NCBI GenBank assembly: GCA_964578745.1 | Contig: CAZODZ010000057.1 | Location: 1 to 10,307, forward strand | Length of the DNA stretch: 10,307 nt | Direction of reading: 5' to 3' | Origin: SKVJ01 sp964578745 | Lineage (GTDB): Bacteria; Chloroflexota; Dehalococcoidia; GIF9; AB-539-J10 | Shown: positions 1-5,579 of the stretch, piece after piece | Numbering within the stretch: position 1 is the stretch's first letter | Layout of the letters: each line of letters starts with the position of its first letter | The notes under the pieces: model-generated | What the model was told of the DNA's origin: nothing | The model's database searches: none | What the model saw: the letters and a program-made list of their open reading frames with translations, nothing else | Program-made: the position numbers and the translations under genes

Positions 1-414
1 ACTGTCAAGACATGCGACCGTCCTGTGAAGAGGGAGGAGGTCGAGGCCCTGCTCAAAGAATTCACTGGTGAGATTCAGCAGGTCCCGCCTGCCTTCTCGG
101 CCAAGAAGCTCAAGGGCAGGAAGGCCTACGAACTTGCGCGGAAGGGCGTCGACGTGGACATTCCCCCCGTTAGGGTGACTGTCCACTCCTTGCGATTGCT
201 GTCGTTCGATTACCCGTACTTCAACCTGGAATGCGACGTGTCTTCCGGTTTCTACGTGAGAAGCCTCATACACGAGATGGGTGAGAGATTGGGTGTTGGT
301 GCTACTGTCATAGAGGTCAGGCGCCTCAAGGTAGGTAGCTATCGCGTGGAGGACGCCCGCTCGCTTGACGAACTGCTCGAGGCGATGTCGACAGTGCAGC
401 CGCCTGGAGGATGA
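1..414 (+). CDS. truB: tRNA pseudouridine(55) synthase TruB, 3' part
   Basis: TruB isomerises uridine 55 to pseudouridine in the T-arm of tRNA. The frame is open to the window edge, so the N-terminal part, including the catalytic aspartate, lies outside; 137 residues are visible. The visible part carries PPAFSAKKLKGRKAYELAR (visible residues 29-47, with the conserved active-site tyrosine in KAYELAR), the SSGFYVRSL block (81-89) that corresponds to the family's GTYIRTL segment, HEMGERLG and the following RR of the catalytic fold. The protein ends about 20 residues after the RVEDARSLDEL segment, so it lacks the C-terminal extension (PUA-like in many TruB proteins). An internal GTG at 25 is not needed as a start because homology continues upstream. 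hisA follows 69 bases downstream, an unusual neighbour since truB usually sits near rbfA or ribF. Confidence 0.93.
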   Translation, partial: TVKTCDRPVKREEVEALLKEFTGEIQQVPPAFSAKKLKGRKAYELARKGVDVDIPPVRVTVHSLRLLSFDYPYFNLECDVSSGFYVRSLIHEMGERLGVGATVIEVRRLKVGSYRVEDARSLDELLEAMSTVQPPGG

Positions 415-440
415 CTGAGGTGGCATGCCTCACGTATAAT
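411..440 (+). promoter_or_regulatory. Putative sigma-70 promoter for hisA-hisI
   Basis: A perfect TATAAT at 435-440 is preceded, with an 18-base spacer, by ATGACT at 411-416 (4 of 6 matches to TTGACA), which overlaps the truB stop codon. The spacer holds the inverted repeat TGAGG-7-CCTCA. Transcription would start near 447 and give a leader of about 37 bases before hisA. This suggests hisA-hisI can be expressed separately from truB. It is a motif match only. Confidence 0.45.
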
Positions 441-452
441 TCGACTTTCTGG

Positions 453-471
453 TCGTGGGCATCGGCCACGA
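453..471 (+). promoter_or_regulatory. Small hairpin in the hisA leader
   Basis: TCGTGG (453-458) pairs with CCACGA (466-471) around a 7-base loop, ending three bases before the GGAG ribosome binding site of hisA. It could affect ribosome access, but a 6-bp stem can occur by chance. Confidence 0.25.
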
Positions 472-483
472 ATGGAGTCCTTC

Positions 484-1200
484 ATGGAGATTATCCCTGC
501 TATCGACCTCAGGCACGGAGCGTGTGTCCGGCTCTTCCAGGGGGACTACTCGCAGGAGCAGGTCTTTGATACCGACCCTGTCGCAGTTGCCGTGAGGTGG
601 CGGGACGCAGGCGCCCGGTTGCTTCATGTCGTTGACCTCGATGGCGCCGCTGCCGGTGAACTGGTCAACCGTGATGCCGTAGAGCGCATCATGTCAGTGC
701 CGGGCGTAAGGGTCGAGGTGGGTGGTGGCATACGCACGTTTAGGGATGCCGAGTGGCTTGTTTCGCGTGGCGCAGAGCGTGTAATCATCGGGACCGTCGC
801 CGTAGAAGAACCTGAGCTCGTGTGTAGACTTGTGAATGCCTTCGCCTCAGCGCTGGTGGTGAGCCTTGATGCTCGTGACGGCAGGATAGCCACACGAGGC
901 TGGCTTGTGGATACGCAGGTTGAGGTGTCTCAACTGTGCCTGGAGATGCAGGAGGCCGGTGTATCCCGCTTCATCTACACTGATGTGCGCAGGGACGGGA
1001 CCCTCACGGAGCCGAACTTTGAAGCTATCGAACACCTTGTCCGCAAGACAAGTGTGCCCGTTGTAGCTGCTGGTGGCATCACTACTATCGAGCACATCGC
1101 CCGTCTTCAGCAGATCGGCGTGGCGGGGGCTATACTCGGGAAGTCTGTTTATTCGGGCTCGATAGACCTCAGGGAGGCTATCGACCTGTATGGAGGATGA
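484..1200 (+). CDS. hisA: Phosphoribosylformimino-AICAR ribotide isomerase HisA
   Basis: HisA is a (beta/alpha)8-barrel enzyme catalysing the fourth step of histidine synthesis, the Amadori rearrangement of ProFAR to PRFAR in the cytoplasm. The 238-residue protein has the usual length. It opens with IIPAIDLRHGACVRLFQGD, where Asp8 is the first catalytic acid; Asp129 in VSLDARDG is the second. Phosphate-binding loops are GGGIR (80-84) and AAGGIT (195-200), and TDVRRDGT (166-173) fits the family. I chose ATG 484 over the in-frame ATG at 472 because GGAG at 474-477 is well spaced for 484 and family members start directly with the first barrel strand. The gene overlaps hisI by 11 bases. No hisF, hisH or hisB lies nearby, so this is a detached his gene pair. 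Confidence 0.95.
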   Translation: MEIIPAIDLRHGACVRLFQGDYSQEQVFDTDPVAVAVRWRDAGARLLHVVDLDGAAAGELVNRDAVERIMSVPGVRVEVGGGIRTFRDAEWLVSRGAERVIIGTVAVEEPELVCRLVNAFASALVVSLDARDGRIATRGWLVDTQVEVSQLCLEMQEAGVSRFIYTDVRRDGTLTEPNFEAIEHLVRKTSVPVVAAGGITTIEHIARLQQIGVAGAILGKSVYSGSIDLREAIDLYGG

Positions 1201-1540
1201 ATTGCTGAAACTCGACAAGCAGGGGCTCGTTCCCGCCATCATTCAGGACGCCGAGAGCAAGGATGTACTGATGCTTGGCTATATGAACAAGGAATCGCTC
1301 AGGCTGACCGTGGAGACAGGCGACGTCTGGTTCTACAGCAGGAGCCGCCAGGAACTCTGGCACAAGGGCGAGACGTCAGGTAACTTCCTCCGTGTCCGCC
1401 ACATTTACAAGGACTGCGATAGCGACACCATCCTCGTCATGGCTGTCCCGGTTGGCCCGGTGTGTCACCTGAATACGGCGACTTGCTTCGTGACCGAGGA
1501 CGGAGACATGCGAGGGCTGGAAGCCGACGACACTGCCTAG
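1190..1540 (+). CDS. hisI: Phosphoribosyl-AMP cyclohydrolase HisI (single domain)
   Basis: HisI opens the adenine ring of phosphoribosyl-AMP, giving ProFAR, the substrate of the upstream HisA, so the two genes encode consecutive steps. The 116-residue protein shows GLVPAIIQDA, VLMLGYMNKES, GDVWFYSRSRQELWHKGETS and RVRHIYKDCDSD. Cys76, Cys92 and Cys99 have the 16- and 7-residue spacing of the family's zinc ligands, and Asp75/77/79 in DCDSD are the expected magnesium-binding acids. There is no C-terminal HisE (pyrophosphohydrolase) domain. ATG 1190 overlaps the hisA end; a TTG at 1202, with GGAGG at 1192-1196 as ribosome binding site, is a possible alternative start. The stop codon overlaps that of the convergent DUF1385 gene. 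Confidence 0.95.
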   Translation: MEDELLKLDKQGLVPAIIQDAESKDVLMLGYMNKESLRLTVETGDVWFYSRSRQELWHKGETSGNFLRVRHIYKDCDSDTILVMAVPVGPVCHLNTATCFVTEDGDMRGLEADDTA

Positions 1541-2463
1541 GCGGCGGATTCCTGTTGTGTCGTGGTAGTGAGGGTCGCGCCGCTCTTGGCGGGCTCGTCG
1601 GGCCTCTCGAGCACCTCGTTGAGTGCAGCGATGGCCGCCTCGACTTGGCTGTTGTCAGGCTGTCGTGTCACGAGCCGTTGCAGCAACAGGCCGGGTGCGG
1701 TTACCATCCTTACCAGTAGATTATCTCTGTGGTCGGCCGACCACTTGATGAACTCGTAGCTCACCGCCGCGATAAGTGGCAGAAGCACTATTCGCGACAG
1801 CATGCTTATCCAGAGTGGTGGTCTGCCGAGGAGTGCGAGGACGATGATGGCCATCACCAGTACCACGAATATGAAGCTCGTCCCGCACCGGGCATGGGCT
1901 GTCGAGTACCCCTGGACAGCCTCCGGTTCGAGCGGCACGCCGGCCTCGTAAGCGTTGATCACCCTGTGCTCCGCCCCGTGGTAAGCGAAGACCCTCTTTA
2001 CGTCCGGCAAGAGCCCTATCGCAGCAACGTACACCACGAATATGAGCAGCCGCACAATTCCTTCAACAAGGTTGCTGGCCAGGTCGGACGTAATGTAGGC
2101 GTCAAGGCTGCGCGATATGAGCAGCGGCAGTATGAAAAACAGTGCAACGCCGAATGCGAGGCTGCCTGCGACAGCAAGCCAGAGCATCCACTTCGGCATC
2201 TCCTCACCAGCCTCTCCGGTTGCTGTCTTCTCTGCTGAATAGAGCAGGGCCTGTGTGCCGATGATCAGTGTCTCAAGCAGGACAAGGACGCCTCGGAACA
2301 GGGGTAACTTGCGCAGCCTGCCTGTGTAGATCGAGGGGACCCGCTTGTGACTTGTCTCCAGTGTTCCGTCAGGCAGCCTTATGGCCATGCCGATCTCGCG
2401 TGGGCCGCGCATCATCACGCCCTCAATGAGGGCCTGCCCGCCATAGTGGAACTTTCCCCCCAT
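1537..2463 (-). CDS. DUF1385 family membrane protein (YqhQ-like)
   Basis: This 308-residue protein belongs to the DUF1385 family, multi-pass membrane proteins without a firmly established biochemical role. The signature AYHGAEHRVINAYE (160-173) and the later ARCGTSF (191-197) are clear, as is the N-terminal YGGQALIEGVMMRGP (7-21). About four or five hydrophobic segments are visible: roughly 54-76, 92-116, 136-152, 196-212 and 217-236. The C-terminal part (LVTRQPDNSQVEAAIAALNEV) is the soluble helix typical of the family, followed by a low-complexity threonine/glutamine tail. The gene follows rpmE on the same strand, but an intrinsic terminator ends only about ten bases before its ATG. Only a weak ribosome binding site (GGTGA) precedes the start. 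The stop overlaps the hisI stop. Confidence 0.93.
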   Translation of the reverse strand: MGGKFHYGGQALIEGVMMRGPREIGMAIRLPDGTLETSHKRVPSIYTGRLRKLPLFRGVLVLLETLIIGTQALLYSAEKTATGEAGEEMPKWMLWLAVAGSLAFGVALFFILPLLISRSLDAYITSDLASNLVEGIVRLLIFVVYVAAIGLLPDVKRVFAYHGAEHRVINAYEAGVPLEPEAVQGYSTAHARCGTSFIFVVLVMAIIVLALLGRPPLWISMLSRIVLLPLIAAVSYEFIKWSADHRDNLLVRMVTAPGLLLQRLVTRQPDNSQVEAAIAALNEVLERPDEPAKSGATLTTTTQQESAA

Positions 2464-2473
2464 ATCAGTTCAC

Positions 2474-2513
2474 CGGAAAAACAAAGGAATGGCCCCTGTT
2501 GCGGGCCATTCCT
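2474..2513 (-). terminator. Intrinsic terminator after rpmE
   Basis: A perfect 11-bp inverted repeat, AGGAATGGCCC (2485-2495) and GGGCCATTCCT (2503-2513), has a 7-base loop. Read on the - strand it is followed by the T-rich run TTTGTTTTTCC. It closes the rplU-rpmA-rpmE operon and lies directly in front of the DUF1385 start. Confidence 0.85.
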
Positions 2514-2543
2514 GGTGATGTGCTCACGTCGGCGGCGGGACTC

Positions 2544-2750
2544 TCAGTCCTTGATGCCGTACTTCTTCTTGAAGCGCTCCACACGGCCCATCGTGTCGAC
2601 AATTCTCTGCTGACCGGTGTAGAACGGGTGGCACGCGCTGCAGATTTCAACTCGGATCTCTGGCTTCGTTGCCCCGACCGGGAACGTGTTGCCGCAGAGG
2701 CAGGTCACCTTGGCGTTTTCGTAGTATTTCGGGTGTATTTTCTCTTTCAT
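2544..2750 (-). CDS. rpmE: 50S ribosomal protein L31, zinc-binding type
   Basis: L31 sits on the large subunit at the central protuberance and bridges to the small subunit. The 68-residue protein starts MKEKIHPKYYENAKVTC, and Cys17, Cys19, Cys37 and Cys40 form the zinc site of the C+ type, in contrast to the zinc-free type made under zinc starvation in some bacteria. The FYTGQQRIVDTMGRVERFKKKYG tail segment is typical. Its ATG overlaps the rpmA stop as ATGA (2747-2750), which suggests translational coupling. A strong terminator follows the gene. Joining rpmE to rplU-rpmA is less common than rplU-rpmA-obgE. Confidence 0.97.
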   Translation of the reverse strand: MKEKIHPKYYENAKVTCLCGNTFPVGATKPEIRVEICSACHPFYTGQQRIVDTMGRVERFKKKYGIKD

Positions 2751-2998
2751 GGATATACGCTGACCCTCTTCTGGAACCTGGTAGCAGCTTCGAACTTGAC
2801 TTCACCATCGATGAGAGCAAACAGGGTATGATCCTTCCCTATCCCCACGTTTGTCCCCGGCCGGACGCTTGTGCCGCGCTGGCGGACCAGTATGTTGCCG
2901 GCGCGCACTCTCTCGCCGCCATACCTCTTGACGCCGAGGCGCTTCGATTTGCTGTCACGGCCGCACCGGGTGCTGCCTCCACCTTTCTTGTGTGCCAT
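2747..2998 (-). CDS. rpmA: 50S ribosomal protein L27
   Basis: L27 reaches into the peptidyl-transferase centre with its flexible N-terminus. The protein begins MAHKKGGGSTRCGRDSKSKR with no Firmicutes-type N-terminal extension that would need cleavage by Prp. GNILVRQRGT and GIGKDHTLFALIDGEVKFE are the conserved core blocks. It is 83 residues, a normal length. It lies 7 bases after rplU and overlaps rpmE by 4 bases, so the three genes form one transcript. GGAGAG inside the rplU end can serve as the ribosome binding site. Confidence 0.97.
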   Translation of the reverse strand: MAHKKGGGSTRCGRDSKSKRLGVKRYGGERVRAGNILVRQRGTSVRPGTNVGIGKDHTLFALIDGEVKFEAATRFQKRVSVYP

Positions 2999-3005
2999 CT
3001 CTAGT

Positions 3006-3326
3006 TCACTCTCCAGGCATTACCACGCGGTCAACGCTGAGGCGTGTGTAACTGGCACGCGCTCCTGTCTTCCTGCGGTATCTCGTCTTGCTCTTGTAGC
3101 GGAATACCACTATCTTATCGCCGCGGACGGTGCCCATCGATGTAGCTATTACACGCGCACCATCGATAACCGGGGACCCCACTCGGGTTGTCTTGCCATC
3201 AGAGACCATCAGGACCCTGTCCAGTTCGACAGCTTCGCCCTTGGCGATATCAAGAAAGTCCACATCCACAGTCTGCTGCGGACTGACTTTGTATTGCTTT
3301 CCACCAGATTCGACTATGGCGTAAAT
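3006..3326 (-). CDS. rplU: 50S ribosomal protein L21, probable ATT start
   Basis: L21 binds 23S rRNA on the large subunit. The frame contains the full conserved N-terminus YAIVESGGKQYKVSPQQTV, then ELDRVLMVSDG and FRYKSKTRYRRKTGARASYT, giving about 106 residues, close to the family's usual length. A start at the GTG at 3267-3269 would remove the conserved first 19 residues and has no good ribosome binding site. Upstream of it, back to the in-frame TGA at 3378-3380, there is no ATG, GTG or TTG. The codon directly before TAC-GCC (Tyr-Ala) is ATT at 3324-3326, placed six bases after a perfect GGAGGT (3333-3338). AUU initiation is known for infC. A sequencing error (ATG read as ATT) is the main alternative. 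First gene of rplU-rpmA-rpmE. Confidence 0.9.
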   Translation of the reverse strand: MYAIVESGGKQYKVSPQQTVDVDFLDIAKGEAVELDRVLMVSDGKTTRVGSPVIDGARVIATSMGTVRGDKIVVFRYKSKTRYRRKTGARASYTRLSVDRVVMPGE

Positions 3327-3353
3327 ATCTGCACCTCCAGAATGGAGGTAGAT
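3327..3353 (-). repeat. Inverted repeat covering rplU ribosome binding site
   Basis: Read on the - strand, ACCTCCA pairs with TGGAGGT around a 3-base loop, and after a GC bulge the flanking ATCT pairs with AGAT: 11 pairs in all. The right arm contains the GGAGGT and ends against the ATT start. The left arm overlaps the last bases of the predicted -10 box, so the main transcript may lack it; a longer read-through transcript would hold the ribosome binding site in a hairpin. It could also act at the DNA level. Confidence 0.6.
3333..3338 (-). promoter_or_regulatory. Ribosome binding site that fixes the rplU ATT start
   Basis: GGAGGT on the - strand lies six bases before the ATT codon at 3324-3326. 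It is the only strong Shine-Dalgarno sequence near the conserved N-terminus of L21. Confidence 0.8.
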
Positions 3354-3381
3354 TGTAGCACCGGCGCGAACGGAGCGTCAA
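3352..3381 (-). promoter_or_regulatory. Strong sigma-70-like promoter for rplU-rpmA-rpmE
   Basis: On the - strand, TTGACG (3376-3381) and TACAAT (3352-3357) are separated by 18 bases, each matching consensus at 5 of 6 positions. The start of transcription should fall near 3343-3345, leaving a leader of only about 17-20 bases before the ATT codon of rplU. Confidence 0.7.
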
Positions 3382-3434
3382 CCTGCTGCACTCGCCCACA
3401 CGATTAGTGGCACATCATCTCCTTGCGCTGCCCG

Positions 3435-3464
3435 TTGACATCACCCCCTCATTCACACTAGCCT
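3435..3464 (+). promoter_or_regulatory. Putative promoter for the MazG-like gene
   Basis: A perfect TTGACA at 3435-3440 is followed after 18 bases by TAGCCT (3459-3464), a weak -10 box. It lies about 40 bases before the strong ribosome binding site AAGGAGGT (3488-3495) of the gene at 3502, in the divergent region shared with rplU. Confidence 0.4.
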
Positions 3465-3501
3465 GCGTCCGGATAGGCTACAACATCAAGGAGGTGTCGC
3501 G

Positions 3502-3921
3502 ATGTCCAGCTCCGGCCTCTCAGACAGCACAACCACGTTGATTGAACTGAAACGTCTCGTCCAGGAATTCGTCGATGAACGAGACTGGGGCAAGTATCAC
3601 AACGCAAAGGACATCGCACTCGCCATCAATGTTGAGGCGGGAGAGCTCCTCGAGTTGTTCGAATGGGTAAGAGAGAATGAGCTTCCCGCACTCTTGGGCG
3701 ATCCGGCCAAGCGACGACGGCTTGGACATGAGTTAGCTGACATAATGATTCTCTGCCTGAACCTGGCATCCGCCGTTGGGTTCGACGTGGCGAGCACCAT
3801 AGGTGCCAAGCTCGAGCTGAACCGGCGTAAGTACCCGGTTGAGCTCGTCCGGGGCGACTATCGGAAGTACACGGAACTGAGGAACGGCCTGAAAAAAGAA
3901 GAAGGGGCGTCTGGCGTGTAA
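3502..3921 (+). CDS. MazG-like nucleotide pyrophosphohydrolase (dCTPase-like)
   Basis: The 139-residue protein belongs to the all-alpha NTP pyrophosphatase superfamily and most resembles small dCTPase/RS21-C6-type enzymes, which hydrolyse (d)NTPs to monophosphates and pyrophosphate and help keep the nucleotide pool clean. The metal-binding signature is clear: Glu45 and Glu48 in NVEAGELLELFEW, then Glu77 and Asp80 in HELADIM. DERDWGKYHNAKDIA (25-39) and KLELNRRKYPVE near the C-terminus fit this group. The exact substrate cannot be told from sequence. The start is fixed by AAGGAGGT six bases upstream. The gene stands alone, divergent from rplU; its 3' end carries on the opposite strand a hairpin that may terminate the alcohol dehydrogenase transcript. 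Confidence 0.88.
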   Translation: MSSSGLSDSTTTLIELKRLVQEFVDERDWGKYHNAKDIALAINVEAGELLELFEWVRENELPALLGDPAKRRRLGHELADIMILCLNLASAVGFDVASTIGAKLELNRRKYPVELVRGDYRKYTELRNGLKKEEGASGV

Positions 3922-3933
3922 GCCGTCGGCCCC
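3890..3933 (-). terminator. Possible terminator of the alcohol dehydrogenase transcript
   Basis: On the - strand an imperfect stem (GGGGC with GCCCC outside, GGC with GCC inside, a 4x4 internal loop and a TTACAC loop, 3904-3933) is followed by the T-rich run TTCTTCTTTTTT. It lies just past the alcohol dehydrogenase stop and inside the end of the convergent MazG-like gene. The internal loop weakens it. Confidence 0.4.
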
Positions 3934-3954
3934 CGTTGCCGTCGCTGGTATCGG

Positions 3955-5136
3955 CTACTCTTCGCAGGCGAGCCTGCCTTCGTACGCATGCTCGAACAGA
4001 TCGATCATTCCCTCTTCTGTTACCTCGCGCGGGTTCCTGCGGCAGTGGTTTGGGCTCTTGAGGACGTTGCGGGCAATCATGGGAATCATGTCCTTCTCCA
4101 CGTCGACCGCTTTCAGAGATGTCGGCAATCCCAGGTCCAGCATGAGCTTCTTGAACGCGAGTGGTGCCAGGAAGGCCGCGTCCCGCACCGACAGCCCCTC
4201 GACATCCTCTCCCAGCACGCGGGCGATGTTGGCGTGTTTCTCCATCTGCGCGATGGCGTTGTACTCCATCACGTAGGGAAACGTGACCGCTATGGCATAG
4301 CCGTGTGGGTAATGGAGCTTGGTGGCAGGGTACACGTATGCATAGCCGCATGCATGACCTATGGTGGTGTCGGCATTACCCATGACTATGCCTGCAAGCA
4401 ATGACGCGAGCGCCATGCCCTCACGTGCTTCAATGTCGCGGCCGTTGCAGTACGCCGTCCTGAGGTACTTGTTGACCAGCCGCATTGATTCGACGGCGAG
4501 TGCATCCGTGAGCAGGTTGGCCTGTACTGACTGGTACCCCTCGATCGCGTGGCAAAGCGCGTCGATACCCGTATTGGCGGTGACCGTTGCCGGCATCGAA
4601 ATGGTCAGCTCGGGATCGACGATGGCGACGTTCGGGTAGAGCATCGAGCTCACCAGGCCTACCTTCAGCTCGGGTGTTGCAAAGACGGCTGTGTCGGACA
4701 CCTCGCTTCCAGTCCCGGCAGTGGTCGGGCACAGCGCGAGCGGAGCAAGCTGGTTGCTGAACCCGTCCTTGATCCAGCCCATGATCGAGCCCTTGTTGGT
4801 GAGGCTTACGGCCACTCCCTTGGCGATGTCCATCGTGCTGCCACCGCCGAGCCCCACGACGCTGTCAAAGCCGCCGGAGCGAGCGAAATCGATGGCCTTC
4901 TCACCCACTTCGACCGAAGGCTCGGGCTCGGAACCGTCCCACACTTTCGAACTTATCCCTGCCTTGTCGAGCGAGGCCTGGACTTTGTCGGCCCAGCCCG
5001 CCTCTCGGATCGTGGTGTCTGTAACGACCACGGCGTGTGTTGCTCCGGCCGCCTTAAGTTCAGGACCAACCTGCCCTACCATGCCTGTGCCAAACAGGAT
5101 CTTCTTTGCGGTCCGGAAAGGAAAACTTGCGAACAT
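3955..5136 (-). CDS. Iron-containing alcohol dehydrogenase
   Basis: This 393-residue protein is a group III (iron-dependent) alcohol dehydrogenase, a cytoplasmic NAD(P)-dependent enzyme that interconverts alcohols and aldehydes. The N-terminal nucleotide-binding half has GLGGGSTMDIAKGVA (95-109) and CPTTAGTGSEVS (136-147). In the helical half, Asp192 and His196 in GIDALCHAIEGY, His261 in IGHACGYAY and His278 in YPHGYA are the likely metal ligands. The distance between the last two (17 residues) is three longer than in FucO-type enzymes, so this belongs to a variant subgroup, and the substrate is unknown. GGAGG lies four bases before the ATG. The gene follows the small repeat-protein gene on the same strand after 139 bases that hold its own promoter-like site and several palindromes. 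Confidence 0.93.
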   Translation of the reverse strand: MFASFPFRTAKKILFGTGMVGQVGPELKAAGATHAVVVTDTTIREAGWADKVQASLDKAGISSKVWDGSEPEPSVEVGEKAIDFARSGGFDSVVGLGGGSTMDIAKGVAVSLTNKGSIMGWIKDGFSNQLAPLALCPTTAGTGSEVSDTAVFATPELKVGLVSSMLYPNVAIVDPELTISMPATVTANTGIDALCHAIEGYQSVQANLLTDALAVESMRLVNKYLRTAYCNGRDIEAREGMALASLLAGIVMGNADTTIGHACGYAYVYPATKLHYPHGYAIAVTFPYVMEYNAIAQMEKHANIARVLGEDVEGLSVRDAAFLAPLAFKKLMLDLGLPTSLKAVDVEKDMIPMIARNVLKSPNHCRRNPREVTEEGMIDLFEHAYEGRLACEE

Positions 5137-5185
5137 CTCTCCTCCAGTCTCTGCGATGCATCACGGCACACTTGAGACTGCCGTA

Positions 5186-5245
5186 TGCTCGAGCACATTA
5201 TACTGGCTGCGGCAGCCAGGCGGGAGACCGCCGGATGGTCCGGCG
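5186..5245. repeat. Cluster of palindromes upstream of the alcohol dehydrogenase
   Basis: Four inverted repeats are packed into 60 bases: TGCTCGAGCA (5186-5195), CTGGCTGCGGCAGCCAG (5203-5219), GGCGG-4-CCGCC (5219-5232) and CGCCGGATGGTCCGGCG (5229-5245). The second and fourth share a 7-3-7 layout. None is followed by a T run on either strand, so they do not look like ordinary terminators. Operators or structured RNA are possible. Confidence 0.6.
5197..5202 (-). promoter_or_regulatory. TATAAT -10 box of the alcohol dehydrogenase
   Basis: A perfect TATAAT on the - strand lies about 60 bases before the start of the alcohol dehydrogenase. The 17 bases where the spacer belongs are exactly a 7-3-7 palindrome (5203-5219), and the -35 position (TCCCGC) has no match to consensus. 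That arrangement suggests a promoter needing an activator or controlled by a repressor at the palindromes. This is an inference. Confidence 0.5.
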
Positions 5246-5275
5246 CGTTGTGCGATGGTGAAGGTCCATCCCTCC

Positions 5276-5572
5276 CTATGGCTGCTTCTGCGATTCGCTC
5301 GATTCCTTCTGGAAGTAGGCGGCAACACTGTGCCCGAATTGCTCTGCAGCCTCGCCTGCCTGCCGGAACCTGTCTCTGACTTCTTCATCCTTGAATCGTC
5401 GGCCGAGTGCCTGCGCCGATTCCGCCGCGGCGTCGCCGAACTCGCGTGCTTTCGCCTTCAGTTCAGGGTCATTGAAGACCTCGCTGATGGCCTGTCCAAA
5501 CGCCGTGAACATCTGTGCCAGGCTCTCGGTAGGCCCTCGCTCGCCTTTTCCACGTTGCGCTTGCTCACTCAT
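5276..5572 (-). CDS. Small helical protein with 27-residue repeats, unknown function
   Basis: I do not recognise this 98-residue protein. It is highly charged, rich in Ala, Glu, Gln and Arg, has no cysteine and no membrane segment, and should be almost wholly alpha-helical. Residues 33-59 and 60-86 are two copies of one repeat: F-x-D-x-E-(L/V)-(K/R)-x-(K/R)-x-R-(E/Q)-x-G-(D/E)-A-A, ending before a phenylalanine at 60 and 87. A third partial copy (24-32, FGQAISEV) precedes them. Phenylalanines 33, 60 and 87 keep an exact period of 27. Amphipathic helices that bind a membrane or form a helical bundle are plausible. The gene starts 7 bases after the uspA stop, so the two are probably co-transcribed; its ribosome binding site is weak, which fits coupling to uspA translation. 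Confidence 0.8.
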   Translation of the reverse strand: MSEQAQRGKGERGPTESLAQMFTAFGQAISEVFNDPELKAKAREFGDAAAESAQALGRRFKDEEVRDRFRQAGEAAEQFGHSVAAYFQKESSESQKQP

Positions 5573-5579
5573 TGTCCGC

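Noticed and set aside
2871..3407. A 178-residue open frame on the + strand
   Set aside because: It is antisense to rpmA and rplU and covers their promoter region.
3626..4351. A 241-residue open frame on the - strand
   Set aside because: It overlaps the MazG-like gene and runs in another frame of the alcohol dehydrogenase; its composition is biased and it has no recognisable motif.
5229..5245. 7-3-7 palindrome as the terminator of the uspA operon
   Set aside because: No T run follows it on the - strand, so it does not meet the usual criteria for an intrinsic terminator.
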